A DNA stretch of 64,000 bases. Origin: Lachnospiraceae bacterium. GTDB taxonomy: Bacteria > Bacillota_A > Clostridia > Lachnospirales > Lachnospiraceae. Location of the stretch: contig JAIKXV010000123.1 of the NCBI GenBank assembly GCA_024683935.1, positions 62,001 through 126,000 of the forward strand, in the 5' to 3' direction. How positions within the stretch are numbered: position 1 is the stretch's first letter; every line of letters starts with the position of its first letter. The translations under genes were made by a program, and so were the position numbers. Under the pieces are notes generated by a model. It searched no databases. It was not told the DNA's origin and was given only the letters and a program-made list of their open reading frames with translations. Of the stretch, positions 18,596 to 27,221 are shown in pieces.

Positions 18596-18624
18596 CGCAG
18601 GAACCCGTTGTCAAGTTTCCTGCG
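18596..18624 (-). terminator. Possible stem-loop terminator after the 1202-residue gene
   Basis: CGCAGGAA and TTCCTGCG pair around a short loop, 15 bases after the stop of the large gene. Only a poor T-rich tail (GATAATTTGATT) follows on the minus strand. Confidence 0.35.
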
Positions 18625-18638
18625 TAACTTTTCCTGTA

Positions 18639-21600
18639 TTATCCGGTCTGATTCTCATCCGGACCGGAAACGGGTTTTAGGACTTCCCTGTGCAGAGGCA
18701 CTGTTTTGCCGTTTTCATCCCTTTCCAGACTGTTGAAGAGATCTTTTTCTTCCTGGCTTAACTCTATATCCTTATACCCGAAAACATGGTCCCTGATATT
18801 GGTCTCAAGCTTTATTTTCTTATCCGCATCCTTGATCTGCTGCTGCAGATCCGCCTTTATCTGGTCGATATTCGCCAGCATCTTTGTCTTTTTAGCGCTT
18901 TCAGGCATGGAAGCTATCTCGGTATCGATATTTTTAAGCCTTCTTTGAAGCCTTTTCCTTGTTCCGACCGCTTCGGTGAGTAATGCAGATGCGCGCCTTA
19001 CATCATCCGGCTTCTCCTTGAACAGGGCGTCATATTTCTTCTGCTTTTCTATCCTTGCATTAAGTCCGTCATTCTCGTCTTTAAGGATAAAATCGATCTG
19101 GTCGCCGAAATCCTTCATCTTGCCCTGAATATAATTCTTCTTCTCTTCCTCCGTTCCTTCTTTGGGAATGTGGATATCCTTTCCGTCGTCCTGAACTCCG
19201 AACCTCTGGACAAAGAAGGATGAAAGCATCAGGATAAGCTCTGTTTTCCCGTCGTATACATAGTTTCTCCTGATAGCATCCCTTTCCTCTTCCGTGAAGG
19301 CATCACTCTCAAAGAAATCCTGATTCTCTTCCAGGATATTTGCAAACCCGTGCAGCATCATTATATCATCATACATCTCATAATAATGATCCCTGAGATA
19401 TCCCTCTTCAAACATCTCGGGAGTTATCTGCAGCTTTGCTATCCTCTTGCCTATGTTGTAAAGACACCTGTTCTTCCTTTTCTCATCTCCGGAAATATAA
19501 TCCTCAAAGTCCCTGTCGTTCTGTTCCTTTCTCAGCTGATTCTCCCGGTCGTATGTGTTATTTGCGTCCCTTTCCACGGGAAGCATGAGATTTTTGAAAC
19601 TTCTGATATCACCGCCTCCCTCGTTGGTCCCGAAATGCTTTTTCCAGCGGGCAACCTGTTCATCGGTGAACATCGTATCTCTCATTTTATTACGGTTCTT
19701 TATCTTCAGGCGGAGTTTACCGATATTCTCACCGTAATCGTCAGACATGAACTTAGCCTTCCTGATCTCCTCCTGCAGGGGTGCGGATATTATTTCCTTT
19801 TCCTTCTGCAGCCTGTCATTATACTGTTCAGCTATGTTGTCTGCGGCCAGATTATCTTCTTTATACACTTTCGTCATCAGGACCGGCACCATTTCAACGG
19901 AGAAATCGGCAAGAGACTGTTTTTTACCAAATTTCTCCGATTTAGTTCCTTCAAAGGCCTTCTTTTGATAACCAAGGGCGTCCTGAGAATACTTCTGCCT
20001 GAACTCCTTTACATCGGGATCCTTGTTCTCGATATCAAAGACTTTGTCTCCAAGTTCCAGAATGTTATCCCTGATCTTCTTATCCTTTAAGATGAGAGAT
20101 GAGGTATCTGCCAATGTCGATTCATAAAATCCGTAGTCGCCGTACATTATCTGTGCTATCGCTCCAAAGGATTTCAGCCGGGCACATTCATCATCTGTGA
20201 GCGTAACATTGTAGCTGTTTAACTGGACAAGGAATGTCGACATATCGAAACCGATATTAAGAAGCATCCTGTTTTTCCAGTACTCGGGGCTTTCAATATC
20301 CGGTTCCTTCGGAAGCTTCATTGCGGAAAGCTTCTCCGGCGTGATCGCCAGAAGTTCATTTAACAAAGGCTTCAGTCCGTTTTTGATTATGTCATCCTTC
20401 ACTTCCTCAGGCGTATCTTCTGTGGGTGAATAATGGGTAGCCATGACCATCTTATCCAGATTTATGATCTTGCCGTAGGGATCGCGCAGGTATCCGGAGC
20501 ACCTTCCGCTGCCGGATGTTACCTTAAATTTGTTTTTGTCAGCGAAAGCTTTGGCATCCCTTTCCGCTTTTTCCCTGCGTTCCACGTCATCCTTTCTGAC
20601 CTCTTCAAGAGTCTTCTTCTTATCCCTTGCTTCCGGATAATTGTATTTTTTCAGCAGGTCAAAGAAGGTATCCGCAGGCATCTTCACATAGGTCATGGAA
20701 CGGATCTTTTCCTCCAGATCCTTTGCCTCCTTAAATAATCCGCCCTTTCCTTCCTTAAGGTCGATCACTCCCCATTCGTCATTGCCTTCAAGATCCTTGA
20801 CCTCGATGGATTTGTCTATATCCTTTTTCTTTTCCTTCAGCTCTTTCTTTAATTTGAGCTTCTCATTAAGAAAAAGGGCTTCGTTAAACTGCTCGAAAAT
20901 ATCCTTCTGGATCACAAGCTCCGCGAGATCAGTATGTCCGTCCCTTTCAAGGAACTTCATCGTTTCATTTGAAACCCTCTCTGTCTTTCCGAGGCAGAAG
21001 TCCAGATACTCCCTGTAATGCTCTGCATGACGGGAGATCATACGGATCTTGCTGTTATTGATCATGATCTTTCTCTCGGCTTTCTCCCTTTCCTCCTTAT
21101 CAAGTTTCTTATCCGAGAATGTCTTAATGAGCTCAGCCTGCTCATCTAAAATCTTGTCCCTTAAGGTATAGGCCTTCTTCATTTCGTCCGCAGCTGCATC
21201 CATTTCGGGCCTGCATACTTCCTTTGACTTTCCGCTCTCTTCTATCTCCTTGTCGATATCCTCCGACAGTTTCTCCGCATCAAAGGACTCGCTTTCGGCA
21301 TAGGTTTTTGCGATCTTTACCTCGCTGTGCTTCAGGGTTTTCTTCAGGAAGTCATCCAGTTTATTGAGATAGTTGGTCGTAAGAGTATCCCTTTCCGCAT
21401 GACGTGTCCTTTTGTCGGCATTTTCTTTCCATAAGGAAACTGAGGTCTTCCCGTTTTTTTCCTTCATGACCATGCCGTGCTTTTTCATATGGAGTGTCAG
21501 AACCTCCTCCATATCCTTACCGGTCTCCGAACGGGATTCTATTATCGCCTTTTTCTCGGCAGAGAGGGATGCATAGAACTTCGGATAGTCTGTCTTCAGG

Positions 21601-22247
21601 CTTCCGATCCTTTGGAGCTCGCGGGCGTATTCAAACATCTTCGGCATGTTCTGTGACAGATAGTCATCGGTAAACATCGCGCCGTTAATATCCACCAGGA
21701 GATACTTATCCACCCATTCCATAAGCTTCCGGTCTCCGGGAACATCCTTTGCGCCGTCTTTCACATCGCCCTTTGTACCGGCATCCTCAAAGTATTTCTT
21801 CATGGACGCCATTTCCCTTACCGTACAGAGGTCCGCATTCCTGAAGGTTTTCTTTGCCCTGGACACAGCGTCATTTTCCGTAGATCCCCACTTTTTATCC
21901 TTTTTTGCCTTGGGCAGCTTCTGGATAAATAAGGGCTTCTTCTCCCCTTTTATTACCGTCCACTCATTATTTACAAGCTCCTTTGTCTTCAGAGCCAGCT
22001 CTTCGTTCTGATCCGCCGAGGACTCCATGATCCTCTTAAAATACATGGTATCCGCCCTGGCATTGTCGAGATCCTGCTGTACATTATTGACAACCTGCTC
22101 CTTATGCACCGGGATTACGGCCTCTCCGGGTTCGTTTCCCTGAGGCACCGTCTTTTTTATATCCTGGATATTGGCATCAAATACGCTGTTCTGCCCGTTA
22201 TTCTGTATGTTCTTATGCTTATTTTCATTTATATTGACATTACTCAT
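18639..22247 (-). CDS. Large charged helical protein of unknown function, 1202 residues
   Basis: No family recognised. The first ~55 residues are polar and asparagine-rich (NVNINENKHKNIQNNGQ) and likely disordered. Most of the rest is lysine- and glutamate-rich predicted helix with coiled-coil character, interrupted by a more globular stretch (about 575-720, starting KVTSGSGRCSGYLRDPYGK). There is no signal peptide or membrane helix. The ATG has an AAGGAGA site. It stands alone between the GNAT gene and a repeat copy, about 11 kb from the injection-system cluster. Its size and disordered start recall injected cargo proteins, but nothing catalytic is visible; that idea is speculation. Confidence 0.75.
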   Translation of the reverse strand: MSNVNINENKHKNIQNNGQNSVFDANIQDIKKTVPQGNEPGEAVIPVHKEQVVNNVQQDLDNARADTMYFKRIMESSADQNEELALKTKELVNNEWTVIKGEKKPLFIQKLPKAKKDKKWGSTENDAVSRAKKTFRNADLCTVREMASMKKYFEDAGTKGDVKDGAKDVPGDRKLMEWVDKYLLVDINGAMFTDDYLSQNMPKMFEYARELQRIGSLKTDYPKFYASLSAEKKAIIESRSETGKDMEEVLTLHMKKHGMVMKEKNGKTSVSLWKENADKRTRHAERDTLTTNYLNKLDDFLKKTLKHSEVKIAKTYAESESFDAEKLSEDIDKEIEESGKSKEVCRPEMDAAADEMKKAYTLRDKILDEQAELIKTFSDKKLDKEEREKAERKIMINNSKIRMISRHAEHYREYLDFCLGKTERVSNETMKFLERDGHTDLAELVIQKDIFEQFNEALFLNEKLKLKKELKEKKKDIDKSIEVKDLEGNDEWGVIDLKEGKGGLFKEAKDLEEKIRSMTYVKMPADTFFDLLKKYNYPEARDKKKTLEEVRKDDVERREKAERDAKAFADKNKFKVTSGSGRCSGYLRDPYGKIINLDKMVMATHYSPTEDTPEEVKDDIIKNGLKPLLNELLAITPEKLSAMKLPKEPDIESPEYWKNRMLLNIGFDMSTFLVQLNSYNVTLTDDECARLKSFGAIAQIMYGDYGFYESTLADTSSLILKDKKIRDNILELGDKVFDIENKDPDVKEFRQKYSQDALGYQKKAFEGTKSEKFGKKQSLADFSVEMVPVLMTKVYKEDNLAADNIAEQYNDRLQKEKEIISAPLQEEIRKAKFMSDDYGENIGKLRLKIKNRNKMRDTMFTDEQVARWKKHFGTNEGGGDIRSFKNLMLPVERDANNTYDRENQLRKEQNDRDFEDYISGDEKRKNRCLYNIGKRIAKLQITPEMFEEGYLRDHYYEMYDDIMMLHGFANILEENQDFFESDAFTEEERDAIRRNYVYDGKTELILMLSSFFVQRFGVQDDGKDIHIPKEGTEEEKKNYIQGKMKDFGDQIDFILKDENDGLNARIEKQKKYDALFKEKPDDVRRASALLTEAVGTRKRLQRRLKNIDTEIASMPESAKKTKMLANIDQIKADLQQQIKDADKKIKLETNIRDHVFGYKDIELSQEEKDLFNSLERDENGKTVPLHREVLKPVSGPDENQTG

Positions 22248-22339
22248 ATGGTCTGCTCTCCTTATGAATCCTCGTCATGGTCCGTCTGCGGAACCTGTAA
22301 ATGCCTACTTAGCTTTATACGTTTGATTCATACGGCCTG

Positions 22340-23176
22340 TCAGAGAAATTTCACAAAACTTCTGGAAATTGCCGTAACATCGCCAAACATGTGGGAAATG
22401 ATCTTTTCAGAAACCCGGTTCAACGCCAGCATTACGATCTTTGTATCAGGGCTGTATTTACTCTTCAATGCATCCACCGTTCTGTTCAGCATAAACAGCG
22501 TTTCCCTCGGATCCTCCGCCGCCGAATATAGAGCGGGGATCTTTATCGTCTCATCATCCATGACTTCCACCGCCACGTAGGACACCACCCTGGAATCCCT
22601 GATAAGACAGGAGCTGGACTCCCTGTCCAGGCTTGCCGACATCAGGCCTTTATCCGGAAGAGGACGCCCCTCATTTACGCTCTCATTTGACGCTGCCCGT
22701 AAAAGCATGTCACCGGCCTCGGAAAAGCCCCTGACATCGGTATTATCAGCCTTCTTTATGTTTTCCGATATCAGGTCATCAACGAATCCCAAATAGTATA
22801 TGGGATAGTCCGCTTCCTCCTCTTCAAATCCGGTTTTTGTGAGGAACTGCTCCAATATCCCGTTGTCTTCATTTTCTATATTGAATTCCGCTCTGATGGC
22901 AATATTTCCTTCGGGGAAAAGACTGTCCAGTTTCTCCATAAGAGCTGTTCCCGCACCCGTCCTTCTTTTTTCCGGATCCACGAAAACAGAATCAATTATG
23001 AATTCCTGTCCGTCCATCATCCCCGCCAGCACGCCTGTAACGGAACTTCCATCCACCGCCGCAAGCACGGTAAGAGGGATTCCCTCTTTTAAAGCGTCTG
23101 CAGCACCTGCTCCTATAAAGGGAGCCACAATATCCGCCTGTTCCTTTCCGGCTGCCAGAATCTTATAGTCCTTCAA
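22340..23176 (-). CDS. GNAT family acetyltransferase-like protein
   Basis: 278 residues. The first ~130 match a GNAT fold, with strand DSVFVDPEKRRTGAGTALME giving the acetyl-CoA pyrophosphate loop (RRTGAG). The second half (about 140-278) looks like a further, degenerate GNAT-like or unrelated alpha/beta domain. The start is TTG at 23176, supported by AGGAGG seven bases upstream; that ribosome site contains the stop codon of the preA-like gene, so the two are coupled. Acetyl acceptor unknown. Confidence 0.8.
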   Translation of the reverse strand: MKDYKILAAGKEQADIVAPFIGAGAADALKEGIPLTVLAAVDGSSVTGVLAGMMDGQEFIIDSVFVDPEKRRTGAGTALMEKLDSLFPEGNIAIRAEFNIENEDNGILEQFLTKTGFEEEEADYPIYYLGFVDDLISENIKKADNTDVRGFSEAGDMLLRAASNESVNEGRPLPDKGLMSASLDRESSSCLIRDSRVVSYVAVEVMDDETIKIPALYSAAEDPRETLFMLNRTVDALKSKYSPDTKIVMLALNRVSEKIISHMFGDVTAISRSFVKFL

Positions 23177-23179
23177 AGC

Positions 23180-24724
23180 TTATCCTCCTTTATACTGTAT
23201 ATACCGCCGGCTTCCTGCCTGCTTTTCCCTTGTGATGCGCTTTCCCGCTTTACCGATAGCTCCCTGGGGACATACCAGGAGACAGAGATGACAGCCCACA
23301 CATTTGCTGCCGTCCAGCACCGGCCGCCGCTCATCATTCAGATGAATGGCCTGATGTCCGCCGTCTGCGCAGGAGATCTCGCAGCGTCCGCATCCGATGC
23401 AGCGCTCTGCGATGAATTTCGGGAAGAGCACCGTATCCCTTTCCAGCACATCCGTCGTATGGCTTACGCTGTCAATAGCCAGACCCACTGCCTCCTTCAT
23501 CTTCCTGAAGCCTGCTTCCCTGAGATACATATTGAGGCCTGCCTTCAGGTCGTCTATAATGCGGTAACCGTACTGCATGACCGCTGTCGTTACCTGTACG
23601 GAACCGGCGCCGAGAAGAATGAATTCCAGCGCGTCAAGCCAGGTCTCAATTCCTCCCATTCCTGAAATATGCATGCCTTTAAGCTCCGGATCCTGTCCGA
23701 GCTCTGCGATAAAGCGGAGAGCTATCGGTTTAACCGCGTTTCCGCTGTAGCCGCCCACCGCGCTTTTCCCGTGGACCGCGGGAGCCGTGACATAGGTGTG
23801 GGGATCCACTCCCACAACCGACTTTATAGTATTGATAGCAGCGATCCCGTCCGCGCCGCCTCTTTTGGCCGCTTCCGCCGCAGGACCCATGGAGGCCACG
23901 TTGGGGGTGAGCTTTGCAAGCACCGGGATACTGCAGGCCTTCTTTGCAGCGGCGGTGAAACGCTCCACCAGCTCCGGAATCTGGCCTATATCGCTGCCAA
24001 GACCACCCTCCGCCATATTCGGGCAGGAGAAATTGAGTTCCACCGCATCGGCTCCGTTCTCTTCGCAGAGCCTTGCCAGTGTTCCCCACTCCTCTTCATC
24101 CTGTCCCATTATCGAAGCGAGGATGAATTTGGAAGGGTACTTTTCCTTCAGTCTCCGGAAGATCTCCATATTTTCCGCAACGGAGTGGTCCGAAAGCTGT
24201 TCTATATTCTTAAATCCGGTGATGCTGCCGTCATTTCCGGTAACGGCAGAAAAACGGGGTGAAGCTTCATGAATGTCAAGAGAGCAGATAGTCTTGAAAC
24301 AGGCTCCTGCCCAGCCCGCTTCAAAGGCACGCGCGCACATATCGTAGGTGCTCGCCACGACCGAAGATGACAGGAGGAAGGGATTCTCCAGCGTTATCCC
24401 GCAGATATCACATTTAAGGAGATCCTCATTGTCCGGGATCGGAGTCTCACACTGAGGTTTAACCTGATAATACAGCCGGTTCATGATATCCCTTATCTGC
24501 ACCTCTGTCGGCCGCACGCAGGAACGTTCACACGGCGCGGAACAGGTTATGCAGGGATTTACTTCGGGAAGTCTCCATGCCGCCGTCTGTTCATCCGCAA
24601 ACCAGATACTCCTTAGGAGATCCGAGGGCTTCAGCTTGTCGCAGGCTGAGTCGCAGGGAGCATCCGCACAGAGAGCACAGCGGATCATGTCGGAACGGCT
24701 GATGATCTGTTTAGTATTCAGCAT
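23180..24724 (-). CDS. preA: PreA-like dihydropyrimidine dehydrogenase / DHOD-type Fe-S oxidoreductase
   Basis: 514 residues in three parts. An N-terminal cysteine-rich region (CALCADAPC near 16, CITCSAPCERSC near 58) resembles the Fe-S/FAD partner domain of dihydropyrimidine dehydrogenase. A dihydroorotate-dehydrogenase-like FMN barrel follows (about 104-420; NFSCPNM, VLAKLTPNV, SGMGGIETW). The C-terminus has two 4Fe-4S clusters (CIGCGRCEISC and CVGCHLCLLVCP). The active-site cysteine of the barrel is in NFSCPN. It probably reduces uracil/thymine or a related substrate. Normal PreA is about 410 residues, so the N-terminal Fe-S part is a fusion; no separate PreT is seen. Confidence 0.82.
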   Translation of the reverse strand: MLNTKQIISRSDMIRCALCADAPCDSACDKLKPSDLLRSIWFADEQTAAWRLPEVNPCITCSAPCERSCVRPTEVQIRDIMNRLYYQVKPQCETPIPDNEDLLKCDICGITLENPFLLSSSVVASTYDMCARAFEAGWAGACFKTICSLDIHEASPRFSAVTGNDGSITGFKNIEQLSDHSVAENMEIFRRLKEKYPSKFILASIMGQDEEEWGTLARLCEENGADAVELNFSCPNMAEGGLGSDIGQIPELVERFTAAAKKACSIPVLAKLTPNVASMGPAAEAAKRGGADGIAAINTIKSVVGVDPHTYVTAPAVHGKSAVGGYSGNAVKPIALRFIAELGQDPELKGMHISGMGGIETWLDALEFILLGAGSVQVTTAVMQYGYRIIDDLKAGLNMYLREAGFRKMKEAVGLAIDSVSHTTDVLERDTVLFPKFIAERCIGCGRCEISCADGGHQAIHLNDERRPVLDGSKCVGCHLCLLVCPQGAIGKAGKRITREKQAGSRRYIQYKGG

Positions 24725-24739
24725 AGAATACCACCTACT

Positions 24740-25981
24740 TTAGTGTTTTATACTTTCATAAACCTTTTTCATAGAAAGACCCTGTATCACGGTAGTAAAG
24801 AAGACTATGGCGTAGGCACAGCCTAAAATGATGTGATAGGTATCATTATTTACAATGGATGCCGTACTCATGGCAAGGGCAATTGAAAGGCCGCCCCTCA
24901 GTCCTCCCCAGGTGAAGAGCATCGAAAAACCGTTTCTTTTGTACCCGTCGGGAATGGGTCCGAGGAAGAAGGTTCCTGCCCATACGCTGAAGAAGCGTGA
25001 AATAAAGTTGATAAACACTGCGGCAATCGACAGGAAGCCTACCATGGGCATCTGAAGGATGCGGACAAAGGTAAGTCCCAGTATCACGTACAATATGGAA
25101 TTCAACAGTATATCCAGTGTTTCCCAGAAGGAATCCAGTTCCTTCAGCTCTTCCTCCTTCTGAACCTTTCCCCTGACCGAGGAGAAAAGAACTCCGTTTA
25201 TCACGCAGGCAATGGCGCCCGAGCAGTCGAACAGTTCGCAGAGGAAGAATGAAAGCGCTACCGACAGCAGTGATGAAAAGATCCTCCTGTGGTCATCCTC
25301 CGTATGGAAAAGGAGATAAAGGCATATGGCAGAAACCGCCGTTCCGATGACAACCGCGCCAAGTATTTCCCTTCCCATCAGCAGCAGGAAGGACTCGCTC
25401 TCCGACGCAGCCACCACACCGGAAAAGCATACGAAAAGCGCCACTCCCACTCCGTCATTTAAGAGGGATTCCGCTTCCATAAGGAAGCCCACCTTTTTCG
25501 GAAGCCCGAACTGCTTCAGAATACTGGTGGCCGCTATTGGATCCGTGGGAGCTATGATGCTTCCGAACATGAGACACATGGGAAGCGTAAAGGGAAGATG
25601 CAGAAGCATCGACACAGCATAGAAAAGCAGCCCGTAAAGCACGGCTCCCAAAAGGGTGCAGAAGAATGCCAAAACGGATACGGCCCTCGCCTGTTTCCTG
25701 AAGCTGATGAGTTTCAGGTTCCTGGAGCCCGCAAAAAGCATAAAGCAGAGAACTCCGTCCATCAGGAATTTATTCAGATCAAAAACCTGCACATTCTGCA
25801 GAAGCTCTCCTATGGAATAATTCGCATATTGGGCATAAAGGAAGGTGATAATGCCGCCTGCGACCGCTGAAAAGAGGAGCAGCGATATCTCGTAGGTAAG
25901 GTGTGTGACCTTTTCATTAAAAAACCCGATAATCACTATCAGCGCCAGAAGCACCGATATTAAGAACAAAAAACTATACAT
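24740..25981 (-). CDS. CPA1-type sodium/proton antiporter
   Basis: 413 residues from the ATG at 25981, which overlaps the stop of the ClC gene (ATGTATAG); an upstream TTG at 25993 is less likely. About twelve membrane helices. The conserved core LMFGSIIAPTDPIAATSIL and EAESLLNDGVGVALF carries the paired acidic residues that bind sodium and protons in NhaP/CPA1 proteins, and FTWGGLRGGLSIALA is the typical late helix. It exchanges cations across the cell membrane; coupling to the ClC gene suggests joint salt or pH homeostasis. Confidence 0.9.
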   Translation of the reverse strand: MYSFLFLISVLLALIVIIGFFNEKVTHLTYEISLLLFSAVAGGIITFLYAQYANYSIGELLQNVQVFDLNKFLMDGVLCFMLFAGSRNLKLISFRKQARAVSVLAFFCTLLGAVLYGLLFYAVSMLLHLPFTLPMCLMFGSIIAPTDPIAATSILKQFGLPKKVGFLMEAESLLNDGVGVALFVCFSGVVAASESESFLLLMGREILGAVVIGTAVSAICLYLLFHTEDDHRRIFSSLLSVALSFFLCELFDCSGAIACVINGVLFSSVRGKVQKEEELKELDSFWETLDILLNSILYVILGLTFVRILQMPMVGFLSIAAVFINFISRFFSVWAGTFFLGPIPDGYKRNGFSMLFTWGGLRGGLSIALAMSTASIVNNDTYHIILGCAYAIVFFTTVIQGLSMKKVYESIKH

Positions 25982-27221
25982 GATCTTTTCCAATCCTTAA
26001 CATTGATATAATATTTCCCCCGGCAGCGGCGCTTAAAAAGAGCCAGAATATAAACCTGACCGGGAAGCACAGAAGCAGAAGTACAGCAACCGTAAGCGGT
26101 TTCTTAAGCTGCGCTCCCAGCATGGCCGCAGTGACTATACCGGCCGCAAATACCACATGGGATGAGGGATCCGCAAAAATAAGTCCCGAAAGCCCGTAAC
26201 CCATAAGGGTGCAGGCGAATATGACCGGGAAAAAGTGGCCTCCCTTCATGCCGAAGCTTATGGAAAAGCAGGTCATGATCATTTTCAGGAGGGACAACGC
26301 TATAAGTATCAGCGGTACGTATTTCCCCGGCTCTTTCATAAGCTCCGCCATCTGTTCCTCTCCCGAAAAAAGAACCACCGGGACAAAGAGGCTAATAATG
26401 CCTATGGAGAGACCGCAGATCATCTCCTTTATAATTACAGGGACTTTGGCTGAGATCTTTTTAAGACATCCTTCCACCCCTTCAAAAAAGAGGCAAAGGA
26501 TACAGCCTACAGGTATGTAGAGAAAGATAAGGGCGTAATCCACGGAGGCTATCGTTACCTCGTCAAAGCTTGGAAAGCCCTCCATGGCATTACCCAGGAA
26601 CTTATTCAGAACTGCTATTATGAAAATTCCCGCTGCGGTGGAAAGTCCGTAATACAGGAACTTTGCGGATCTTGAAATAGAAGGCTTCTCTCCTTCTTCA
26701 TCTTTACCGTTCTCCTCCACCACCAATATGCCGAAGAGCGGGGAACGGAATAACTGGCCCAGGGTCACCGCTTCGCCTATCTCGGAAAAAACGGCGGAAT
26801 TCTTTTTGGCATAGGTCACATTGTCGCCGACCCAGTAACAGAGGGCTGCAATGATGCCTGTAAGTCCGGCTTCGGGACCGACGCTTGCTCCAAAGATCAG
26901 GGGGATAAAAGCGGAAAGCAGCTTTGCCGGCATATTTTCGTAGCTGTAATACTTATCCTTCTCTATCTTTCCCATCACTACGGAGAGTTCCTCGGGATGG
27001 TCACCGTATTTCCTGTGAAGCAGACCTGCGATAAGGCCGCCCGCCGTGCAGAGTATAAGGGGCATGTACTTAAAGCCCGACATTTCCGGGACCGTATCCC
27101 AGATAAAGGCTGTACCTATGCCCACTGCCTTTAAAAAGCACCATATCACAAGTCCCGCGAAAGCGCCCAAAATGATCGTGAACACATACATCAGGATTGT
27201 GTTTCTAATAGTATTTTTCAT
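25974..27221 (-). CDS. ClC family chloride channel or proton/chloride exchanger
   Basis: 415 residues with about ten to twelve membrane helices. The ClC selectivity segment is present as FGASVGPEAGLTG (near 107), with GPE holding the gating glutamate; FSISFGMKGGHFFPVIF corresponds to the second filter segment (GxFxP). This is shorter than many ClC proteins and lacks CBS domains. The ATG overlaps the phosphatase gene stop and has GAGGGG upstream, so phosphatase, ClC and antiporter form one unit. Confidence 0.85.
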   Translation of the reverse strand: MKNTIRNTILMYVFTIILGAFAGLVIWCFLKAVGIGTAFIWDTVPEMSGFKYMPLILCTAGGLIAGLLHRKYGDHPEELSVVMGKIEKDKYYSYENMPAKLLSAFIPLIFGASVGPEAGLTGIIAALCYWVGDNVTYAKKNSAVFSEIGEAVTLGQLFRSPLFGILVVEENGKDEEGEKPSISRSAKFLYYGLSTAAGIFIIAVLNKFLGNAMEGFPSFDEVTIASVDYALIFLYIPVGCILCLFFEGVEGCLKKISAKVPVIIKEMICGLSIGIISLFVPVVLFSGEEQMAELMKEPGKYVPLILIALSLLKMIMTCFSISFGMKGGHFFPVIFACTLMGYGLSGLIFADPSSHVVFAAGIVTAAMLGAQLKKPLTVAVLLLLCFPVRFIFWLFLSAAAGGNIISMLRIGKDHV

